A stretch of DNA of 56,514 nucleotides, taken from NCBI GenBank assembly GCA_947574055.1, contig CANPIC010000015.1, forward strand, positions 1 through 56,514. The letters are read 5' to 3'. Origin of the DNA: an uncultured bacterium. Lineage in GTDB: Bacteria > Bacillota > Clostridia > Lachnospirales > Lachnospiraceae. Made by a program: the position numbers and the translations under genes. Below are positions 26,697 to 35,113 of the stretch, in pieces; positions within the stretch are counted from its first letter, which is position 1; the number at the start of each line of letters is the position of its first letter. The notes under the pieces are model-generated. The model made no database searches, was not told the DNA's origin, and worked only from the letters and a program-made list of their open reading frames with translations.

Positions 26697-26726
26697 ACAA
26701 AAAACACCCTTTTGCAAGAGTGTTTT
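26697..26726 (-). terminator. Intrinsic terminator between secG and rnr
   Basis: Minus-strand AAAACACTCTT, loop GCAA, AAGGGTGTTTT (11 pairs, one G-U), followed by TTG. It lies just after the secG stop. Read-through would supply rnr. Confidence 0.8.
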
Positions 26727-26732
26727 CCAGTC

Positions 26733-26972
26733 TTAGATGAAACGTGTGTTCAAAACTGCCGCCAGGATAAAGAACAGGACGGCCAGAACCTTAGTCAGTT
26801 TTACCAGTGTTCCCTCCATGGAACGCCCCTTATTCTTGCCCCAATACGTCTCCGCTGCCCCGCTGATAGCGCCCAGCCCTGCGGATTTTCCTTCCTGCAT
26901 CAGTACAAGTGCTGCCAATATAAGCGAAATAATAATAAACGCAATCAAAAGAATGGTTCTTACAACATTCAT
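26733..26972 (-). CDS. secG: Preprotein translocase subunit SecG
   Basis: 79 residues from the ATG at 26972 with AGGAGG 7 bases upstream. Two membrane segments (about residues 4-25 and 55-75) flank the conserved cytoplasmic loop LMQEGKSAGLGAISGAAETYWGKNKGRS, characteristic of SecG. It assists SecYE in protein export. It lies between eno and rnr as in many Firmicutes. Confidence 0.95.
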   Translation of the reverse strand: MNVVRTILLIAFIIISLILAALVLMQEGKSAGLGAISGAAETYWGKNKGRSMEGTLVKLTKVLAVLFFILAAVLNTRFI

Positions 26973-27085
26973 TCTTACACCTCCTAATGTCAAACAAGCA
27001 TGAGTATAGCATAAAAAGAGAAAAATTGCAAGGCTTTTTCCAAATCTTTACAGGCAGCAAAGCAGCATGTCCATTGTCACAGGCC

Positions 27086-28411
27086 CTAATCCTGTGTTTT
27101 CTGAAAAGGCCCGGTATAACGGGCGTCCGGTCCGATCTCCTCTTCTATGCGTAAAAGCTGATTGTATTTTGACACTCGATCACTCCGGCAGGGGGCACCG
27201 GTCTTGATCTGCCCTGCATTGACAGCCACAGCCAGATCGGCGATAAAGGTATCTGATGTCTCACCGGAGCGATGGGAAATCACGGCCCGATATGCATTTT
27301 TATGGGCCATTTCAATGGCTTCCATCGCTTCTGATACTGTACCGATCTGATTGACCTTGACCAGAATCGCATTGGCCACTCCCAGCTTAATACCGGCTTC
27401 CAGGCGCTTGGTATTGGTTACAAACAGATCGTCGCCCACAAGCTGTACCCGTTTGCCAATCCGTCTGGTCATCTCCTGCCAGCCGTCCCAGTCATCTTCG
27501 GCCAGACCATCTTCAATCGACGCAATCGGAAACCGGTCCAGAAGATCTTCGTAATAGGAGATCATCTCCTGCGTATCTCTCACCACTTCACTGCCTGTTA
27601 GCCTGCTTTCTCCAGGGAAATGATACATCCCTGTCTTTTCATTATATAATTCACTGCTGGCCACATCCAGTGCAATCTTAATTTCATCACCGGGACGGTA
27701 ACCTGCCGCTTCAATCGCCTCCACGATCAGGGAAAGAACTGCCGCCGCATCCGGCAGATCGGGCGCAAATCCGCCTTCGTCTCCCACCCCTGTCGACAAT
27801 CCCTGCCTGTTGAGAATCTTTTTCAGATTATGGTAAATCTCCGCACAGATCCGCAGCGCTTCGCGGAAGCTGTCGGCGCTCACCGGCATAATCATAAATT
27901 CCTGAAAGTCCACCGTATTGGCCGCATGTTTGCCGCCGTTTAAAATATTCATCATCGGCACGGGCATCAGTTTCGTATGGACACCGCCCAAATACTGATA
28001 GAGCGGAATCCGCAGGGAAGCCGCCGCTGCTCTCGCCACTGCCATGGAGACAGCAAGAATCGCATTGGCCCCCAGATGGCCCTTGTTATCCGTACCATCC
28101 GCCTCCAGCATCAGATGATCAATCTCCAGCTGATTTAAGCCATTGCGGCCCAGTATTTTTTCCTTGATCTCTGTATTGACATGATGCACTGCTTTCATCG
28201 TGCCAAGACCAAAATATCTCACTTCTCCGTCCCGCAGTTCCACTGCCTCAAATCTGCCCGTACTTGCCCCGGACGGCACTGCTGCACTGCCACCAAAACG
28301 CTCCTTTGTGATCGTATCCGTCAGCGTTACCTCCGCCTCCACAGTAGGATTGCCTCTGGAATCCAGGATTTCTCTGCCATGTACATCTGTAATTTCCATA
28401 TACCGCTTCAT
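27086..28411 (-). CDS. eno: Enolase
   Basis: 441 residues. The ATG at 28411 has GGAGG 7 bases upstream and is preferred to an ATG at 28417 that sits one base from the site. Conserved features include [20 protein letters not shown] at the N-terminus, the catalytic-site block [23 protein letters not shown] with its metal-binding Glu/Asp, and [17 protein letters not shown] near the C-terminus with the catalytic Lys region [11 protein letters not shown]. It converts 2-phosphoglycerate to phosphoenolpyruvate in glycolysis. No clear promoter was found in the 150 bases upstream. Confidence 0.97.
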   Translation of the reverse strand: MKRYMEITDVHGREILDSRGNPTVEAEVTLTDTITKERFGGSAAVPSGASTGRFEAVELRDGEVRYFGLGTMKAVHHVNTEIKEKILGRNGLNQLEIDHLMLEADGTDNKGHLGANAILAVSMAVARAAAASLRIPLYQYLGGVHTKLMPVPMMNILNGGKHAANTVDFQEFMIMPVSADSFREALRICAEIYHNLKKILNRQGLSTGVGDEGGFAPDLPDAAAVLSLIVEAIEAAGYRPGDEIKIALDVASSELYNEKTGMYHFPGESRLTGSEVVRDTQEMISYYEDLLDRFPIASIEDGLAEDDWDGWQEMTRRIGKRVQLVGDDLFVTNTKRLEAGIKLGVANAILVKVNQIGTVSEAMEAIEMAHKNAYRAVISHRSGETSDTFIADLAVAVNAGQIKTGAPCRSDRVSKYNQLLRIEEEIGPDARYTGPFQKTQD

Positions 28412-28562
28412 CAACATACCTCCAAAATTGTATTTGATAGCAGTATGTCCGGTACAGGAAATTTTATCCGGTCAAAGACGGGGATGAGCTTGTTTTGCCT
28501 GCATGGAAAAAAGAATTTTGCCCGAGAACCGGTGCCGAGATAGGGCATTGCTGCATTGAAAG

Positions 28563-29222
28563 TCAGACCAGATATTCCTGGTTTACAATATAAGATTCAT
28601 AACTGTCTATGATATAAGTGCACAATTCGTCAATGCTGCCACGCCTTTTTTCCAGATCTGCCACAGTATAGTTTCTCCCGATTTCCTGTGGAAGCATATC
28701 ACCATGCGCAATGTAATTTCTATAGCGGACCAGCTCATCCAGATATCCCTGTATTTCCGGACGTGGAAATACAGGGTTACTGTTCCCAAAACTTTTATAG
28801 ATACTCTCCAACTGATCTTTTTTTATATTCCTGCCATCTGTTGGTATCAGATTTTCAACAATATCCAGTTTTTCGTTATCTATCAGTTTCCGACTGATGT
28901 CCCAGCGTCTGGGCCATTTTTTGTTCTCACCTACCCCGTGAAGTGCATCATATTCAGGACTCAGTATTAAAGACAACAATTCCCGTTTACATTCACTTAT
29001 CCTAACATCAGCACTGTTTAATTCATCAATCGTACGTCTGATTGTTTTGATAACTGTCATCTCAAATATACCATACAAATACACAAAAAAGAGGCCTTTT
29101 AACGAATTCTGAAATTCATCGGAAACCAATGCCAGACGGGAAATACCAGAGTCTATCCCACTCAAATATAGTTTCACTTTTATTAATTTTTCTGTTGCTT
29201 CTTGCTTAATGTCATCAAACAC
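28563..29222 (-). CDS. HEPN-domain protein of the DUF262-linked type (candidate RNase effector)
   Basis: A 219-residue, largely helical protein starting from a GTG two bases after the stop of the DUF262 gene. The C-terminal half carries the HEPN ribonuclease motif R-x4-H as RNYIAH (Arg168 to His173) after a long helix (LDELVRYRNYIAHGDM). The N-terminal half (residues 1-60) is a hydrophobic helical segment but with no signal peptide. It resembles the MAE_28990/MAE_18760-like HEPN group that, as I recall, is found with DUF262 genes in defence islands. The region is AT-rich (17 G+C in the 60 bases from 29041, against 33 in the 60 bases from 27961 in eno), consistent with transfer. Toxicity or antiphage action is inference. 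Confidence 0.75.
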   Translation of the reverse strand: MFDDIKQEATEKLIKVKLYLSGIDSGISRLALVSDEFQNSLKGLFFVYLYGIFEMTVIKTIRRTIDELNSADVRISECKRELLSLILSPEYDALHGVGENKKWPRRWDISRKLIDNEKLDIVENLIPTDGRNIKKDQLESIYKSFGNSNPVFPRPEIQGYLDELVRYRNYIAHGDMLPQEIGRNYTVADLEKRRGSIDELCTYIIDSYESYIVNQEYLV

Positions 29223-29224
29223 AA

Positions 29225-30265
29225 CTATCTTTCAAACCTCTCTCTGCAATATCCGATACGTCCTGAAACCTTTTTCCGCGTATTTGTAGCGCCTGTTGTA
29301 AACTTCACCAACTCCGGGTCTTTGATCCAGTCCGCTACCCCATCCGTATTTATGTACCCTTTGTTTAAATAGGCCAGCGCAGCCCCAACCGTAATCGCCT
29401 CAAATAGATTTTGGGGTGTTACACCATGTTTTACAATTCCTTTTGGAAACACCTGTGCAAGTGCAGCAAAGACTGCCCGAAATGTTTTCTCTCCCTTTTC
29501 ATAGTTAAACCTTTTACTTGATGCCTCCATATAATCATTGAGAAATTCCACCACACTGTGATCAAAATTTTCATAATTATTCAGATATGCAAAAAAACGC
29601 AGTACCATCTCTTCCTTTGTACCATCAGCTTGTTGTAACTTGGTCAATTTTATGCAAGAGACAAAATCATCACATCTGGCCAGTTCCCGAATAAATTCAT
29701 TAAATTCCCCCCGGTACACACAACCGCGGATTTCCTGATCCGATAATGTCACACCACCTCTGTTCAAACGTTCAAACAAATCAAATCTGACACTTTTATC
29801 ACTTTTATCGGTAAGCGAGATCACCTTAATGATAGCCATTTTGAAAGACAACTGGACCTGCAGGGGCAGATCCTCAAAAGTCAGACCATTAAACTCCGTT
29901 AATTTTTTTAACCCTGCAAGTATAAGTCGATTCTTACATCCAATTACTTGCTGCTGCTCCTTGGTTCCTGCGAAATGAACGATCGTACTGATGCGCTGCA
30001 CGCCATCAATCAATTCCCAGTTTCCCTCTGCCCCATTGGTAGCCATAAACAGACTGGGAATAGGAAGTCCCAAAAAGATGGATTCAATCAAACCGGACTG
30101 CCGTTCACTATCCCATCTGAACTGCCGTTGATATTCCGGCGCTATATCTATGACTTTATCTGCCACAACCAATGAAATCAACTCTTTTACGGAAAAATCA
30201 TAAGAATTGAAATCCACCTTTTTCTTCTGTTCCATTAACTGCGCATACAGATCCTTTTTTCCCAT
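29225..30265 (-). CDS. DUF262 (ParB/GmrS-like) protein paired with HEPN gene
   Basis: A 346-residue protein with the DUF262 signature: EYQRQFRWD (residues 44-52), IPSLFMA, the nucleotide-handling motif DGVQR at 87-91 (usually DGQQR) and FERLNRGG with the downstream EIRG stretch. The same fold is the N-terminal half of modification-dependent GmrSD enzymes and of SspE/BrxU. Here no HNH (DUF1524) domain follows, so this is a stand-alone DUF262 protein whose partner is the downstream HEPN gene. GAGGAG lies 7 bases before the ATG; the predicted promoter upstream has TATACT but a poor -35. Possible role: sensing or NTP-dependent control of the HEPN effector. Confidence 0.85.
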   Translation of the reverse strand: MGKKDLYAQLMEQKKKVDFNSYDFSVKELISLVVADKVIDIAPEYQRQFRWDSERQSGLIESIFLGLPIPSLFMATNGAEGNWELIDGVQRISTIVHFAGTKEQQQVIGCKNRLILAGLKKLTEFNGLTFEDLPLQVQLSFKMAIIKVISLTDKSDKSVRFDLFERLNRGGVTLSDQEIRGCVYRGEFNEFIRELARCDDFVSCIKLTKLQQADGTKEEMVLRFFAYLNNYENFDHSVVEFLNDYMEASSKRFNYEKGEKTFRAVFAALAQVFPKGIVKHGVTPQNLFEAITVGAALAYLNKGYINTDGVADWIKDPELVKFTTGATNTRKKVSGRIGYCRERFER

Positions 30266-30363
30266 GCAACTACTCCTCTTTCATAATTTCCGACTATTAG
30301 ATATAGTATAACATGTTCCTTTCCACATAACATCCATTTTTGAAATTTTTTCAGTCTGAGAGA

Positions 30364-30408
30364 AAGAACCAGGAAGCGGTCCTTATCCCTCACCGCTTTC
30401 TGGTTCTT
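30364..30408. terminator. Strong hairpin terminator between ABC operon and DUF262 gene
   Basis: A 17-base-pair stem (one G-U pair) with an 11-base loop. T-rich tails exist on both strands (GTTTTGTCTTTTT on plus; TTCTTTCTCTC on minus). It follows the stop of the minus-strand gene at 30437, so it most likely ends the GntR-ABC operon and insulates the DUF262-HEPN pair. Confidence 0.8.
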
Positions 30409-30436
30409 GTTTTGTCTTTTTATAAAACACTACCTG

Positions 30437-32626
30437 TCAGTAGTATGCCGGCACCTGTACCGCATTGCTGATAGGTGCAGAACCGGTCGGACTCCCATCC
30501 CCTTTGTATGTAGTCTTTTCTTTTACAAAGTCAGGGATCTCATCCGCCAGCATCATAAAACTGCTGGAATAACTCTCCGCATTTTCCTGTTTCTTCGTAT
30601 AAATAACTGTCACATAATAGTCTCCGTCCACCACGTTATCCGGCATCCAGTACTCCCGGAAGCTGTCAGGATAGAGGGCTTTGGCAATCTCTTCCATCTC
30701 CGCGCTGTCTGAAAAGGCCTCCTCTATTCCAAAACTGGAATAGCTATAACGGGCATCCGTAGCAAGATCAGCATCCCGCATATATGCATCATATGCATCG
30801 GAATTGCTGTTTCTGATCACAATCTGCTCCACATCTGCAGGATTCAGATAGCCATCCCTGCCATAACCGTTTTGCTCCAGCAGTGCCATGGTGCCCGAGA
30901 AGGAAGGATAGACCGGCAAAGAGGCAGAAACATAAACCCCATCATCAATACATTCCAGAACAAATCTCCCTTTCACCAGTTCTTCCAGCATCGTCGAATA
31001 GGAGAAATTCTTCAAATCCTCTGCATAAACCTCCTGAATCTCTGATAAGCGCAGATCAGTGGAAATCTTGCTGCCACTGCCATCGTCGTAATAGATCTGC
31101 ATCTTATCCCCAAGCTCCATCAGCGGCTCATCATACACCAGATAAGCCCCCTTTTGATATTCCTCGTCTTTGAGAATGGTATCCAGCAGTGAAACCTGCT
31201 GCCAGTAAGCCACCGGGAACTGCCGGTAAACATCTTTGCCATTTTTGAGATGATACCGCACTGCCACATAGCGATAAGTCTGGCCATTCTCTTCCTTCTG
31301 CATCACTTCCCAGTTATCCATACTCAGCTTTGCCAGTTCCAGTACCGGGAGTACATTGGTTATATGCATCCGTTCAAATACATAAGTTTCCTCATTGACC
31401 GAATCCAGGTTTTCTAAATAAAAATTACCATAACTGTCCGTAAATTTGAAGGCAATATCTTCCACCGCATCCGGATCAGGGACATAATCATCATATCCAA
31501 ACACATCAAAGTGGAAAAGACAAAAAACCACGGTCACGCACACACCCGACACGATCAGAGACTTCCAGCCGTTTTTCACACTGCGAATATCAAAGTCATA
31601 GATCACTTCCATCACTCCGTGACAAAGCAGCGTACCAGCCAACATCCCAAACACGAGGAACAACAGACTGCTGCCAGAAAATCCGTAAAAAATAATGCCC
31701 CCGCCCAGACCTGCCGCCATGGTGACCAGCACTTTGATTACAGCTTTTGTCTGCGGAAATGCCATAGCCTTGCCACATACTTCCGCTGGCTTCTTTGTGT
31801 AGCACCAGTAAGCCAGTGCAAACGTAACCACTGCCACGAGCAGAATCGGCCAGATAGCCGGGAAAAACAGTTCCCAGTGCAGTGTCCGGTCCATACTGTA
31901 CCCCATCCCGTCATAAACAATGTCCAAAAAACGGAAAAAACGCACGATGGGGGAAATGATAAATCTGGCGTACTGCTCTGTCGTCCAATAATAAAAACTG
32001 TGGAAAAAGGTTTCCATATATGCGATCGAGAGCAGATAAAGGATACCGTCATAAAAAAGTAATACAGCCGTTCCCATCACGGTAACAATCAGATTGCCGG
32101 TCAGCATCACGGCCAGGATGGCAATATGATAAACGGCCAGATACAGCACCGTATTGGCCAGCAGAGCACAAGCGGCCTCCCCGGCAGCCACGGAAATATT
32201 GGCCCCCATGGCCTGCGCCACAAAGAAACTCAGCAGCATATTGATCAGATAAGACAGAAAATATGCCAGAAACCCATTCAGATAAATAGCGGCGAACCGT
32301 CTGCCTTTGGCCACCGGCATACTCATGTACATATCCAGCTTCCTGCGCTGATACATATAAGAAAAACCCTGTATCGCCGCAATGATCGCCAGCAGCGAAA
32401 TAAAGAGGGTCTTACCGCCGCCCGGGCCTATAGCCCTGGCAAATACCCCGCCCAAATACAGGTCCACCTGCCGCCATGAGCCCATATACATCTTTTCCAT
32501 GCTCAGTGACATTGCCGTATACACCGGCATGGCAAAAAAGAAACCGAGAAACATAATCACGATCAGCCAGATCCTTCTTCTGACATTTGTCTTTATATTA
32601 ACCAAGAATGATTTTTTTGATGTCAT
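30437..32626 (-). CDS. ABC-2-like membrane transporter with extracytoplasmic C-terminal domain (DUF6449-like)
   Basis: 729 residues. About ten to twelve hydrophobic segments occupy residues 18-385, beginning with an N-terminal pair (about 18-38 and 70-90) and a loop with a PVAKGRRF stretch typical of ABC-2 type exporters. The last 340 residues after about 390 are soluble, acidic and rich in aromatic residues, resembling a DUF6449 domain. The gene overlaps the ATPase gene by 29 bases and ends at a strong hairpin. It is probably the membrane part of an exporter or a sensor/resistance transporter. The substrate is unknown; YtrA-type regulated systems in Bacillus respond to cell-wall antibiotics, but that is an analogy. 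Confidence 0.85.
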   Translation of the reverse strand: MTSKKSFLVNIKTNVRRRIWLIVIMFLGFFFAMPVYTAMSLSMEKMYMGSWRQVDLYLGGVFARAIGPGGGKTLFISLLAIIAAIQGFSYMYQRRKLDMYMSMPVAKGRRFAAIYLNGFLAYFLSYLINMLLSFFVAQAMGANISVAAGEAACALLANTVLYLAVYHIAILAVMLTGNLIVTVMGTAVLLFYDGILYLLSIAYMETFFHSFYYWTTEQYARFIISPIVRFFRFLDIVYDGMGYSMDRTLHWELFFPAIWPILLVAVVTFALAYWCYTKKPAEVCGKAMAFPQTKAVIKVLVTMAAGLGGGIIFYGFSGSSLLFLVFGMLAGTLLCHGVMEVIYDFDIRSVKNGWKSLIVSGVCVTVVFCLFHFDVFGYDDYVPDPDAVEDIAFKFTDSYGNFYLENLDSVNEETYVFERMHITNVLPVLELAKLSMDNWEVMQKEENGQTYRYVAVRYHLKNGKDVYRQFPVAYWQQVSLLDTILKDEEYQKGAYLVYDEPLMELGDKMQIYYDDGSGSKISTDLRLSEIQEVYAEDLKNFSYSTMLEELVKGRFVLECIDDGVYVSASLPVYPSFSGTMALLEQNGYGRDGYLNPADVEQIVIRNSNSDAYDAYMRDADLATDARYSYSSFGIEEAFSDSAEMEEIAKALYPDSFREYWMPDNVVDGDYYVTVIYTKKQENAESYSSSFMMLADEIPDFVKEKTTYKGDGSPTGSAPISNAVQVPAYY

Positions 32627-33503
32627 AGCCCACTACCTCCGTCTCACTGATAAAAATCTCCTCAAGGGAAAGCGGAAGCGCCTCGAAGAATATGGTCCTG
32701 ATACTTCCGAAATAATTGATGACCTCCTCACGGCTGCCTCTGACTGTAAGTGTATACAGAGAACCTCTTCTCTCGGATTTTACAATATCAAGGCCTTTAA
32801 ATGCCTCTTCCTCCTGCATCCCTTCCTCCAATACACATTGTATCTTCTGAATGTTGCACTTCATCTCCTCCAGATCTCTGGAGAGCAGTACCCCGCCCCT
32901 GTGGAGCAGTCCCACATGATCACAAATATCTTCCAGTTCCCGCAGGTTATGTGATGCAATAATCGGCGTCATTCCCCGCTCATCCATCTCTTTCGCCATC
33001 AGACTTTTGATCCCCTGCCGCATCACCGGGTCCAGACCGTCAAAGGTCTCGTCGCAGAACAGATACTTCGTTTTGGAACAGATCCCACACAAAATGGCCA
33101 GCTGCTTTTTCATGCCTTTGGAAAATGTCCCTACCTTCCGTCTCCTCCCCAGACCGAAACTGTCCAGATACTCATGATAATGCAGCAAATCAAACTGCGG
33201 AAACACACTGCCGTAATACCGTCCCATATCCTCCGGTGTGGCATTGGCAAAAAAATACGGTTCATCGGCAATAAAAAACAGCTTCTCCTTGGCCTCCACA
33301 TGATCAAAAGACGGTATGCCATCGATCAGAATCTCTCCTTCGTCCGGCTTAATCACACCACTGATCATACGCAGCACTGTACTCTTTCCTGCGCCGTTCG
33401 TTCCGATCAGACCAAACACACTGTCCTCGCGGATATCAATATTGACATGATCCACGGCCCGGATATCTTCAAAACACTTGCTCACATCACGAACTTCAAT
33501 CAT
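32598..33503 (-). CDS. ABC transporter ATP-binding protein
   Basis: A 301-residue ATPase. Walker A is GTNGAGKST (residues about 33-41), the signature is FSKGMKKQL, Walker B is YLFCDETFDGLDPV, and the switch His is in IIASHNLRE. The C-terminal 80 residues form a small extra domain as in drug or bacitracin exporters. It overlaps the GntR gene by 8 bases and the membrane subunit by 29 bases, indicating translational coupling. It is the energy-supplying subunit for the 729-residue membrane protein. Confidence 0.95.
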   Translation of the reverse strand: MIEVRDVSKCFEDIRAVDHVNIDIREDSVFGLIGTNGAGKSTVLRMISGVIKPDEGEILIDGIPSFDHVEAKEKLFFIADEPYFFANATPEDMGRYYGSVFPQFDLLHYHEYLDSFGLGRRRKVGTFSKGMKKQLAILCGICSKTKYLFCDETFDGLDPVMRQGIKSLMAKEMDERGMTPIIASHNLRELEDICDHVGLLHRGGVLLSRDLEEMKCNIQKIQCVLEEGMQEEEAFKGLDIVKSERRGSLYTLTVRGSREEVINYFGSIRTIFFEALPLSLEEIFISETEVVGYDIKKIILG

Positions 33504-33864
33504 TCCCCTGCTCCCCTTTCTGCAATTCTTCCAGCATACTTTCTCTGGAGATCCCGATTTCTTCCGCCTCCCGCAGCAGCTTCTCCATCTTGTCTTTATA
33601 CTCCTTTTTCTTCAGCAGATACAGATCTTCATTATACGTAACAAAATTACCCCTGCCCTTAATCGTATATAAAAAACCGGTCCGTTCCAGCTGCGTATAG
33701 GCCTTCTGTATCGTATTGGGATTGATACAAAGCTCCATGGCCAGACTCCTTACCGACGGCATCCTGCTGTCCGGTTCCAATACGCCATTGATAATCAGCT
33801 TCTGCAGTTTATCCACGACCTGCTCATAGATCGGCCTGGTATCCTTATAATCCAGAATGATCAT
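33496..33864 (-). CDS. GntR family regulator, YtrA-type
   Basis: 122 residues from the ATG at 33864, which has AAAGGAGAGGGG directly before it; an upstream frame adds 25 unlikely residues. The N-terminal winged helix is typical (RPIYEQVVDKLQKLIINGVLEPDSRMPSVRSLAMEL, then NPNTIQKAYTQLERTGFL). The C-terminal part is only about 45 residues and helical, as in the short YtrA subfamily that represses linked ABC genes. It is the first gene of the three-gene transporter operon and probably represses it by binding the palindrome at 33921. Confidence 0.93.
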   Translation of the reverse strand: MIILDYKDTRPIYEQVVDKLQKLIINGVLEPDSRMPSVRSLAMELCINPNTIQKAYTQLERTGFLYTIKGRGNFVTYNEDLYLLKKKEYKDKMEKLLREAEEIGISRESMLEELQKGEQGND

Positions 33865-33920
33865 ACCCCTCTCCTTTCTTTCCAAACTATGGATGACACC
33901 CATGTCAACCATGTGCACTA

Positions 33921-33934
33921 TGTATGTTAATACA
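33921..33934. promoter_or_regulatory. Candidate GntR operator
   Basis: Inverted repeat TGTAT, 4 bases, ATACA, placed 4 to 17 bases downstream of the -10 of the operon promoter, at the expected start of transcription. A site here would block initiation. Confidence 0.6.
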
Positions 33935-33937
33935 CTC

Positions 33938-33965
33938 ATTATATAATAAATTCCAGAAATGTCAA
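33938..33965 (-). promoter_or_regulatory. Promoter of GntR-ABC operon
   Basis: Minus-strand perfect TTGACA, 16-base spacer, perfect TATAAT. Confidence 0.9.
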
Positions 33966-34050
33966 GATTTATTTCTGGTCACACATGGCAGGCACGGGAA
34001 TACACAAACCGGAAGCAGTTATGCACGGGAAAGAAATCGAAAAGGGAAAC

Positions 34051-34098
34051 AAAAAAAGACGTTCCAAAAGTGCTTTCTCACTTTCATCCCGTCTTTTT
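34051..34098 (-). terminator. Intrinsic terminator after SGNH hydrolase gene
   Basis: Minus-strand AAAAAGACG and CGTCTTTTTTT arms with an inner AAAGTG/CACTTT stem, ending in a run of seven T. About 35 bases after the stop at 34133. Confidence 0.85.
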
Positions 34099-34132
34099 CA
34101 TATCCGGATATCCATCATAAACTCTGCGAAAA

Positions 34133-35098
34133 TCAATAGGGATTCTCAAACAGTCTGCGGTAAACGCAGGCGCCCAGCAGCGCATGCCCTGTAGCGTTTG
34201 GATGGAGTCCATCCACCAGATACGTTGCCTGCCGACTGGAAAAATCCAGTTCCGGCTCATTAAACAGGTCAATGACCCGTATGCCCCAGAATGAGGCCAT
34301 ATCCTGTATGGCAAACGCATACTGATTCAAGTAATAACCATTCTGATTTCTGCGCATGTATCCCACACGGCGCAGAGGTGTCATAAACACAATTTCTCCG
34401 TCCGGATACATCTGCTGCAGACCGCACATCAGAAGATTCAGACTGCCATAAAAAGTATCCGGTGTCAGATCCCCCATGGCTCCCACAGGCGTCCCTGCCT
34501 TATTGAATTCACCATAATCATTGGTGCCTCCCAGTACAAGGATCAGATTGGCATCCGGATCCATGGTCGGATACCTGTCTATAAACCGGTCAGGATGTGG
34601 CCCCGCCATACTGGAACCATTCCAGCCGTAATTGTTCAGTTTCACGGCTCCGGCCATATTACTGAACACATAGGGATAGGCCTGTTCCCTGTTTTTCAGT
34701 TTATCCCCATAGGTGATGCTGTCACCCAGTGCATTGATCTTAATATCCCCTTCGATGGCTATATTGCCCCAGATGGTAGGCTCCGGAATCGTATACGCCC
34801 CGGTACTGTCCCCCGGCACATACCCTGTCATCCCGATATAATAAATCTGAATCCAGCCATTGTCTGTCTTACCGGTGGCAATGGCAGGCTGTCCTTGCCG
34901 CAACCTGCCAATCACCGCCCAGGATGTTCCCGGCATGATATACACATCCGTATCACCTGTCATGGACAGATACGCCGTATAAGGGGTCACATTTACTGCG
35001 CCTGGCGTCTCCTGTGCCGCTGCCCTGCTTCCTGTTCCCAGGAAGCAGACAAGCCCCAGCACAATGCCTGCCATCAGCGCTGCCGCCTTTTTTTTCAT
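34133..35098 (-). CDS. Secreted SGNH/GDSL hydrolase with N-terminal SH3-like domain
   Basis: 321 residues with a cleavable signal (residues 1-28, AAAQ). An SH3-like region follows at about residues 40-100 (DVYIMPGTSWAVIGRLRQGQPAIATG, GWIQIYYIGMTGYVPG), then an SGNH hydrolase with Ser127 (GDSITYG), Asn193 (GTNDYG), and Asp296/His299 (DGLHP). This resembles extracellular esterases that remove acyl groups from polysaccharide or peptidoglycan. Gene is 15 bases downstream of a secreted DUF5722 protein, and both share a terminator, so they probably act on the same extracellular polymer. The substrate is not shown by the sequence. Confidence 0.9.
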   Translation of the reverse strand: MKKKAAALMAGIVLGLVCFLGTGSRAAAQETPGAVNVTPYTAYLSMTGDTDVYIMPGTSWAVIGRLRQGQPAIATGKTDNGWIQIYYIGMTGYVPGDSTGAYTIPEPTIWGNIAIEGDIKINALGDSITYGDKLKNREQAYPYVFSNMAGAVKLNNYGWNGSSMAGPHPDRFIDRYPTMDPDANLILVLGGTNDYGEFNKAGTPVGAMGDLTPDTFYGSLNLLMCGLQQMYPDGEIVFMTPLRRVGYMRRNQNGYYLNQYAFAIQDMASFWGIRVIDLFNEPELDFSSRQATYLVDGLHPNATGHALLGACVYRRLFENPY

Positions 35099-35113
35099 GC
35101 TCGCGCTTATCTC

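Noticed and set aside
28412..28562. Possible promoter TTGACC upstream of eno.
   Set aside because: No -10 at a proper distance from the -35; a weak call only.
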